Made by a program: the position numbers and the translations under genes. This document shows positions 59,737-64,000 of a DNA stretch of 64,000 nucleotides, piece after piece; within the stretch, counting starts at the first letter, position 1, and each line of letters starts with the position of its first letter. Below the pieces are notes generated by a model, which was not told the origin of the DNA, ran no database searches, and was given only the letters and a program-made list of their open reading frames with translations. Origin of the DNA: Micromonospora echinospora (lineage in GTDB: Bacteria > Actinomycetota > Actinomycetes > Mycobacteriales > Micromonosporaceae); contig NZ_LT607413.1 of NCBI RefSeq assembly GCF_900091495.1, forward strand, positions 186,001 to 250,000, given 5' to 3'.

Positions 59737-60204
59737 CTATCTGCCGGCGTAAACATCTCGAAGGACCTCACGGATCCGCGGAGCGAACTGGGCCGGGTGC
59801 ACATGGTCGACCGGAAGGCGCCCCACGCCCCTGCTCACCCGCGACTCGATCTCTGGTCCGGTGTATCCCGCCGGCAGCCGCAGGAACCACCGGAAGCCGG
59901 CCGGGCGGGCGGGTATTCCCGCGTCGCCCAGGTACTCGTTGATGGAGTCGTCGATCATCTGCTGGTCCTCTGCCGAGCGCACGACGGTCCTCTCCCGCGT
60001 TCCGCATCGGTCGATGCACACCTCGGTGTATCTGTGGGGCAAACGGTCCGGGCATCGGACCATCCGGCCGGCACCGCTGAACCATCCGATGATGGCACCC
60101 CACCCGTTCTCGGTCAGCTCGTAGTAGCCGTCTCCCGGCGGCTCGTCCAGGACAGGCACGTCGTGCCACCCAGGGATGGCAGTGGCCTGATGGTCGTCGG
60201 ACAT
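59737..60204 (-). CDS. DUF5956-like hypothetical protein
   Basis: 155 residues. ENGWGAIIGWFSGAGRMVRCPDR and AGFRWFLRLPAGYTGPEIESRV are the segments I associate with DUF5956, found in actinomycetes without known function. GAGGAG lies in front of ATG 60204. It stands just left of the tRNA fragment, thus outside the putative element. Confidence 0.6.
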   Translation of the reverse strand: MSDDHQATAIPGWHDVPVLDEPPGDGYYELTENGWGAIIGWFSGAGRMVRCPDRLPHRYTEVCIDRCGTRERTVVRSAEDQQMIDDSINEYLGDAGIPARPAGFRWFLRLPAGYTGPEIESRVSRGVGRLPVDHVHPAQFAPRIREVLRDVYAGR

Positions 60205-60385
60205 GGGGCTCCTCGCCAGCCAGGTGAAGCCGAGGACGCCGGCTCCATCCGCAATCCTCCCAGTTCAGACGGCTTTCACAGGACCAACTTGCACCTGGTG
60301 TCCGTGATCGCCGTATCGTGGCACCTTCGGCTCACCAAACCCGCTTGGGACCTTGCCCAATCAGCTTCTTCCCCTCCTGTAGCGA

Positions 60386-60429
60386 TGTGGGCGCTACCGC
60401 GATCGAACCAGTGACCTCTTCGGTGTGAA
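60386..60429 (-). tRNA. Degenerate 3' fragment of tRNA-Val(CAC), possible attachment site
   Basis: On the minus strand the piece begins in the anticodon loop, TTCACAC, and continues CGAAGAGGTCACTGGTTCGATC, the 3' anticodon stem, variable loop and T arm of a tRNA-Val with anticodon CAC; it ends AGCGCCCAC as in the acceptor end. The 5' half is absent: the bases before TTCACAC do not form the stem. Two changes spoil the 3' side of the T stem, so it is not a functional gene. Such 3' tRNA halves are left at one end of integrated actinomycete elements. Confidence 0.7.
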
Positions 60430-60466
60430 CTGTCGGCGAGGCGGTCGGATCGAGTGTCGTCCGAGG

Positions 60467-60706
60467 TCAACGGGCCTGCTGGGGGTCGTCCCAGTTGGGT
60501 GAGGTCGGCTCGGTTGCTGTACACCGCTGCTGTACTTCTTCGGCCGTACGGAGGACGTCGCGGGCGGCGGTCGCCACCGGGCAGCCTGCGGTCCGGCAGA
60601 TCGGGCAGCGGCCGTCGGGGGCGGGTCGGTGGTCGCGGAGGATCGCGCGGGCGGTGAGGATCAGCCGGTTGCGGATCTGCGCCAGGGACAGGAACGGTGC
60701 GGTCAC
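60467..60706 (-). CDS. Small hypothetical protein with CxxC-like cysteines
   Basis: 79 residues. The centre DGRCPICRTAGCPVATAARDVL has three cysteines in a pattern that may bind zinc; the N terminus LAQIRNRLILTARAILRDH is helical. I know similar small proteins only from actinomycete integrated elements. GTG 60706 starts 3 nt after the stop of the XRE regulator, so both are probably co-transcribed. Confidence 0.6.
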   Translation of the reverse strand: MTAPFLSLAQIRNRLILTARAILRDHRPAPDGRCPICRTAGCPVATAARDVLRTAEEVQQRCTATEPTSPNWDDPQQAR

Positions 60707-60709
60707 CGC

Positions 60710-61912
60710 TCAGCCCAACCCGAGGATGGCGGCAAGCTGGATGATCATCGCTGGAGCGGCGGGTTCGCGGGCAACCTGGGCGAGTGCGTCCCGGCCGGCT
60801 GGTCGGTGGCGGATCTCCGCCGGTGCGATCCGGTCGGCCTCCATCAGGACCCTGCCGGCGTTGACCGGGTCGTCGGCATACAGGTACGCACGGGCGACGT
60901 CGACCAGGTACGCGGCGCGGTGTTCGGCGGGCAGCCAACTCCAGCCGTCCCGCGTGGTCACCTGCTCGTGCCGGGTCACGGCTTCCTCCGCGTCACCGCG
61001 TTCCACCGCCACGACGATCCGGGCCAGATCCACCGCCGTGGTTCCGAACCCCGTCCGGTAGTGGTCATGGCCGTCGCCCACCCGCGCCGCCATCTCGGCG
61101 GCCTCGTCGAGCAGCTCGACAGCGGTGCGGTCATCCCCGTCCCAGGCGGCGGCCAAGGCGGCCTGCACCAGCAACGTCCCGCACAGCGACGACTCGGCGG
61201 GGTCGCCGAACTCGACCACCGGCGGGGCGATCCGGTACGCGGCAGCCAGCATCACCGACTTCGCCACCTTCGTCCGCCCCGAGGCGCGCAACACCTGACC
61301 AAGCTGCACGGCAGCGGCAGCCACCAACACCCGGTCACCGATAGCGACAATCATGGCCCGGTCAACGGCCAGCCACGCCACGTCGGGAGCACCGAGCTTC
61401 ACCAGCAGCGCCGCCGTCACGCGATACGTCTCCACCAGCGGCATCCGACCCCTGCCCGGATCGTGGGCGTAGGTACGTTGCGCGTCGGCTACCAACTGCG
61501 GCAGCAGTTCGACCACCTGCGGGTAGCGGGCGTACTGGAAGGTCGTCCAGGCGTGGGCGACCTCTCGCGCCAGCCTCTCGGCCGGCATGACGGGGCGGCG
61601 GGAAGCCGGCCGCTCCAACGCGATCTCATACGTCGACAGCGCCATCCGGATCCGCTCGACGCCCTCGGCGCGCTCGACCACCGCAGCCGGCTGGACGTCC
61701 CGACCGAACAGCACTGCCGTATCGATCCGCAGCACGGTGGCGATGTCCTGAAGCGTCGACACCTTGTCCAGCGACCGGACACCCCGCTCGACCTTGTCGA
61801 CCCAACTCTTCGATTTGCCCAGTCGATCGGCCAACACCTGCTGCGACAGCTTCCGCCGCCCTCGCCAGTACGCCACCCGCCGACCGACCGGCAACACGTC
61901 ACTGCTGTCCAC
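60710..61912 (-). CDS. XRE-family regulator with TPR-like C-terminal region
   Basis: 400 residues. The helix-turn-helix is at 10-68: RVAYWRGRRKLSQQVLADRLGKSKSWVDKVERGVRSLDKVSTLQDIATVLRI. The remaining 330 residues are alpha-helical and repetitive (for example DDRTAVELLDEAAEMAARVG and HRAAYLVDVARAYLYADD), like TPR sensor regions in actinomycete regulators. GTG 61912 overlaps the end of the small upstream gene by 14 bp. It shares this layout with 62188-63399. Its target is unknown. Confidence 0.82.
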   Translation of the reverse strand: MDSSDVLPVGRRVAYWRGRRKLSQQVLADRLGKSKSWVDKVERGVRSLDKVSTLQDIATVLRIDTAVLFGRDVQPAAVVERAEGVERIRMALSTYEIALERPASRRPVMPAERLAREVAHAWTTFQYARYPQVVELLPQLVADAQRTYAHDPGRGRMPLVETYRVTAALLVKLGAPDVAWLAVDRAMIVAIGDRVLVAAAAVQLGQVLRASGRTKVAKSVMLAAAYRIAPPVVEFGDPAESSLCGTLLVQAALAAAWDGDDRTAVELLDEAAEMAARVGDGHDHYRTGFGTTAVDLARIVVAVERGDAEEAVTRHEQVTTRDGWSWLPAEHRAAYLVDVARAYLYADDPVNAGRVLMEADRIAPAEIRHRPAGRDALAQVAREPAAPAMIIQLAAILGLG

Positions 61913-62063
61913 GACGCCACCGCCGCGCCGGCACCGCCCGGGTCGTCTCCTCCGCCGGTATCCGCTCCGCCTCGGCCAACGCCAGGATGCGCTGCTTTGC
62001 GGCTTCCCGTTCCGCCGTCTGGACCTGCTCGCCCCGGCTCCCGGACAACGAGTTCTCGCTCAT
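61899..62063 (-). CDS. Small hypothetical protein ahead of the XRE regulator
   Basis: 54 residues, hydrophilic: MSENSLSGSRGEQ, then a helical AEREAAKQRILALAEAERIPAEE. ATG 62063 follows GGAGGTGGGG, a strong ribosome site, and the stop overlaps the XRE start, so it may act as a translational leader for it. No family recognised. Confidence 0.5.
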   Translation of the reverse strand: MSENSLSGSRGEQVQTAEREAAKQRILALAEAERIPAEETTRAVPARRWRRGQQ

Positions 62064-62187
62064 CCCCACCTCCGCTGGTAGGGGCGCGGCGGTGTACCCG
62101 TGGAAGGCCAACACCACCCGCCGCATCCCGTAAGCGGAAAGCTACGATCAGTAGCAAGCCGAAACAGGTAAGGTTCCTACCCCTGAA

Positions 62188-63399
62188 TCAGAAAACGAGC
62201 CCGGCCCTGGCCGCGAGGTCACGCGCGTCATCTCGGGTAGAACGTGGCCCCTCAAGTAGGTCCAAGGTGATCTGACGGGCGTACCCGTTGTAACGGATGG
62301 TCTCCGGAGCCGATTCGTACGCCTGCCGCAGCATCGCCACAGCCGATTCCCTGTCGTCCTTGCCGTAATGCGCCCGCGCGACCTCGATGAGATGACGTGC
62401 CCGACGCGGCCTTGACGGGATCGCTGCCGCGTCATGTCGACGGGCCTGCCGCACCGCCTCGCCTGGCTTCTGCAACTCCACCGCCACGGTCACTGCATGA
62501 GGACCCATGATGACCCGGGAAAACGACGTCTGCGGCTGGTAGAAGCTCTCCGGTAGGCGCTGCGCCACCTGATCCGCACGATCCCAGTACCGCCAGGCCC
62601 GCCCCTCCTCACCGGCACGAGCGGCTGTGTACGCGGCCTCGACGTTCAGCGCACCCCACAGCGCCAGCAAATTCGTGCTCCCGTCGACCGCTTGCGTCTC
62701 CAATGCCGACAGCACGTCGAGCGTCACCACCATCGCGGTGTCCCAGTCCCCGGCGTCCCGATGCACCTGGCCCAGGAACCACCCCGCACGTGCAATCGCC
62801 TCCGGATCACCGGACTCCTGAGCCGCCACCATCGCCCGGTCCGTTACCCGCCAGAGCAACTCGGCAGCGGGCTGGTAGGCGATAAACATCTGCGCCAGCC
62901 CGAGCATCTCCGCCCACAAGGCTTGTGCCTGCCGACGTTCGTCACTCTCGTACGCCAACACGGCGCGTTGCCCGTCCCGAAGCAACCCCGGCAACAATCC
63001 GCCCAGCGCCGTACGGTGATCAGCCGCCTGATGACGTGCCCGCCACGCCATCGCAAGCCGCTCCCTCAGACTGGACAACGACTCCGCCGGCGTGTCACCG
63101 GAGAACGCGACATGGTTCACGGCATCCCGGACCGATACCAGTGCCGGATGCTCTGGCCCATTGATTGCAGTAGACCGGTCACCCAGTTCCACGGCCAAGA
63201 CAGAAACATCGATCTTGAGAGCCCGCGCGATCCGATCCAGCATGTGGATACGCGGTGGCAGAATCCGATCGGTCTCCACCGCCTTGACCCACTCGGCGCT
63301 ACGACCCACCAAGCCACCGAGCACCGCCCGAGTCTTCCCGGACCGCTCCCGGTAGACCTTCAACCGCTGCCCGAACGTCAACTCCGGCAAGGAATCCAC
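62188..63399 (-). CDS. XRE-family regulator with TPR-like C-terminal region (second copy type)
   Basis: 403 residues. Helix-turn-helix at 5-65: FGQRLKVYRERSGKTRAVLGGLVGRSAEWVKAVETDRILPPRIHMLDRIARAL. The C-terminal part is helical with repeat-like units (AGDWDTAMVVTLDVLSALE, ESAVAMLRQAYESAPETI). The start GTG 63399 has GAGGAGG 7 nt upstream. It is a distant paralogue of the regulator at 60710. Such proteins are frequent in actinomycete mobile elements and secondary-metabolite control. Confidence 0.82.
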   Translation of the reverse strand: MDSLPELTFGQRLKVYRERSGKTRAVLGGLVGRSAEWVKAVETDRILPPRIHMLDRIARALKIDVSVLAVELGDRSTAINGPEHPALVSVRDAVNHVAFSGDTPAESLSSLRERLAMAWRARHQAADHRTALGGLLPGLLRDGQRAVLAYESDERRQAQALWAEMLGLAQMFIAYQPAAELLWRVTDRAMVAAQESGDPEAIARAGWFLGQVHRDAGDWDTAMVVTLDVLSALETQAVDGSTNLLALWGALNVEAAYTAARAGEEGRAWRYWDRADQVAQRLPESFYQPQTSFSRVIMGPHAVTVAVELQKPGEAVRQARRHDAAAIPSRPRRARHLIEVARAHYGKDDRESAVAMLRQAYESAPETIRYNGYARQITLDLLEGPRSTRDDARDLAARAGLVF

Positions 63400-63690
63400 C
63401 CGGAACCTCCTCGCGTAGCGCGGGACGCACCACCGACTGAACGGCCGCAACCACACCCAACGCTACCGATCCGCAGGCCGCCCCATAACCCCTCACACGC
63501 GGGGAGACTCCCTACGTCCTGGCAGACACTCCGACCTCTCGCTTATGAGCTCTGCGCGCTCCTCCGGACGCGTCTGCTCACGCCTCTGACGTCGGGCGCT
63601 CCAGGGCCCTCTGTGGTCGGCTCTCCGCGTCCAGTCCGGTTGCTGTCACCGTTGCTGTCGACAGCACCCAACGGCAGCTTGCCCGAATAG

Positions 63691-63731
63691 GCGATGGGGA
63701 CCTCCCTCGGACGAAAGAAGGCCCCCATCGC
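63691..63731. other. Hairpin in a gene-free stretch
   Basis: GCGATGGGG (63691-63699) pairs with CCCCATCGC (63723-63731) around a 23-nt loop which itself holds CCT/AGG pairing ends. It lies in the 520-base region 63400-63919, where I see no convincing gene; the short open frame at 63694-63885 has no recognisable protein features. It could be a terminator or a structured RNA element. Confidence 0.4.
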
Positions 63732-63919
63732 GGGTAGAGGAATCGCCTGCGTCCTCGACCGAACCTCAGTGCCAGTGACCGGCTATGAGGAGAACCAAGT
63801 AGACGATCTTCAGCGAAGCCTCGACAACTCGTCCGATCTCGCTGGTTCTCCGCAGCACCTATGCGTGCGAGGAAAGCTGGGTTGAGTCGCGTTGCTCCGC
63901 ACTGGCTAGATTGGGTCGT

Positions 63920-64000
63920 ATGCGAACCATCCCCAGCGACCGCCTCCTGCTGCGCCCGTGGCGCGACGAGGACGCCGACTTCCTTCGGGATCTGGAGTCG
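63920..64000 (+). CDS. GNAT acetyltransferase, N-terminal part (truncated by window edge)
   Basis: 27 codons from ATG 63920 to the end of the window. MRTIPSDRLLLRPWRDEDADFLRDLE is the usual beginning of RimJ/RimL-type GNAT enzymes (xxRLxLRxWxxxDAxxL). TAGATT at 63907-63912, seven bases before the start, suggests a leaderless mRNA. The acetyl-CoA site lies beyond the window. Confidence 0.75.
   Translation, partial: MRTIPSDRLLLRPWRDEDADFLRDLES

Noticed and set aside
60386..60429. An intact tRNA gene
   Set aside because: The D arm and 5' acceptor strand are missing and the T stem has mismatches; only a 3' fragment can be supported.
63694..63885. Small plus-strand open frame of 63 codons
   Set aside because: No recognisable motif, no ribosome site, and its first bases overlap a hairpin.

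Overview
The window is GC-rich (about 70%) actinomycete chromosome. GTG starts are frequent, stop/start codons overlap often (ATGA or GTGA), genes are densely packed and TANNNT promoter boxes sit just upstream of several starts. Gene content suggests the Micromonosporaceae (Micromonospora-like), but no rRNA is present to prove it. No replication origin, CRISPR array, intact tRNA or insertion sequence was seen.

Left part (about 0.36-9.2 kb): a compact peptide-type secondary-metabolite locus. It holds a pterin-dependent aromatic amino acid hydroxylase, a cytochrome P450, an O-methyltransferase, a one-module NRPS (C-A-PCP), a separate thioesterase and an MFS exporter. Small housekeeping or hypothetical genes follow (9.3-14 kb). 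An iron-regulated patch (14.1-17.0 kb) has a siderophore-interacting protein, an EmrB-type exporter and a siderophore-type acyltransferase around a near-consensus IdeR/DmdR box.

Middle part (17.2-31.3 kb): a large sugar-catabolism locus with a GH67/DUF4838-like hydrolase, a YciI protein, a multidomain regulator, an SDR, E1 alpha/beta of a TPP-dependent dehydrogenase without E2/E3, an enolase-superfamily dehydratase, a rhamnose-mutarotase-like protein, a complete ABC importer lacking its ATPase, a Gfo/Idh oxidoreductase, an M20 amidohydrolase and an amidohydrolase_2 (lactonase-like) protein. The enzyme set resembles an oxidative (diketo-type) deoxysugar pathway. Secreted proteins (FG-GAP-like, DUF1501/DUF1800 pair), a GNAT and a nucleotidyltransferase-like/methyltransferase fusion follow (31.4-38.6 kb).

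Right-centre (38.7-52.9 kb): a ten-gene minus-strand operon encodes an enolase-superfamily dehydratase, aldehyde dehydrogenase, PfkA-like kinase, ABC importer, two zinc dehydrogenases, a DUF2090 aldolase and a GntR repressor. It starts from a readable promoter overlapped by a 14-bp palindrome. Beside it lies a DeoR regulator divergent from a full-length YihT-like (sulfofructosephosphate-type) aldolase, a TauE/SafE exporter and two DUF202 proteins. Together these look like a sulfosugar or related sugar-phosphate cleavage system; this is the most interesting candidate system in the window.

Right end (53-64 kb): a GAF-SpoIIE phosphatase, an M23 peptidase, assorted hypothetical proteins, a serine hydrolase plus a decayed copy of its C-terminal end, then a degenerate tRNA-Val 3' fragment followed by two XRE/TPR-like regulators and small proteins. 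That last part looks like the edge of an integrated element. The window ends inside a GNAT gene.
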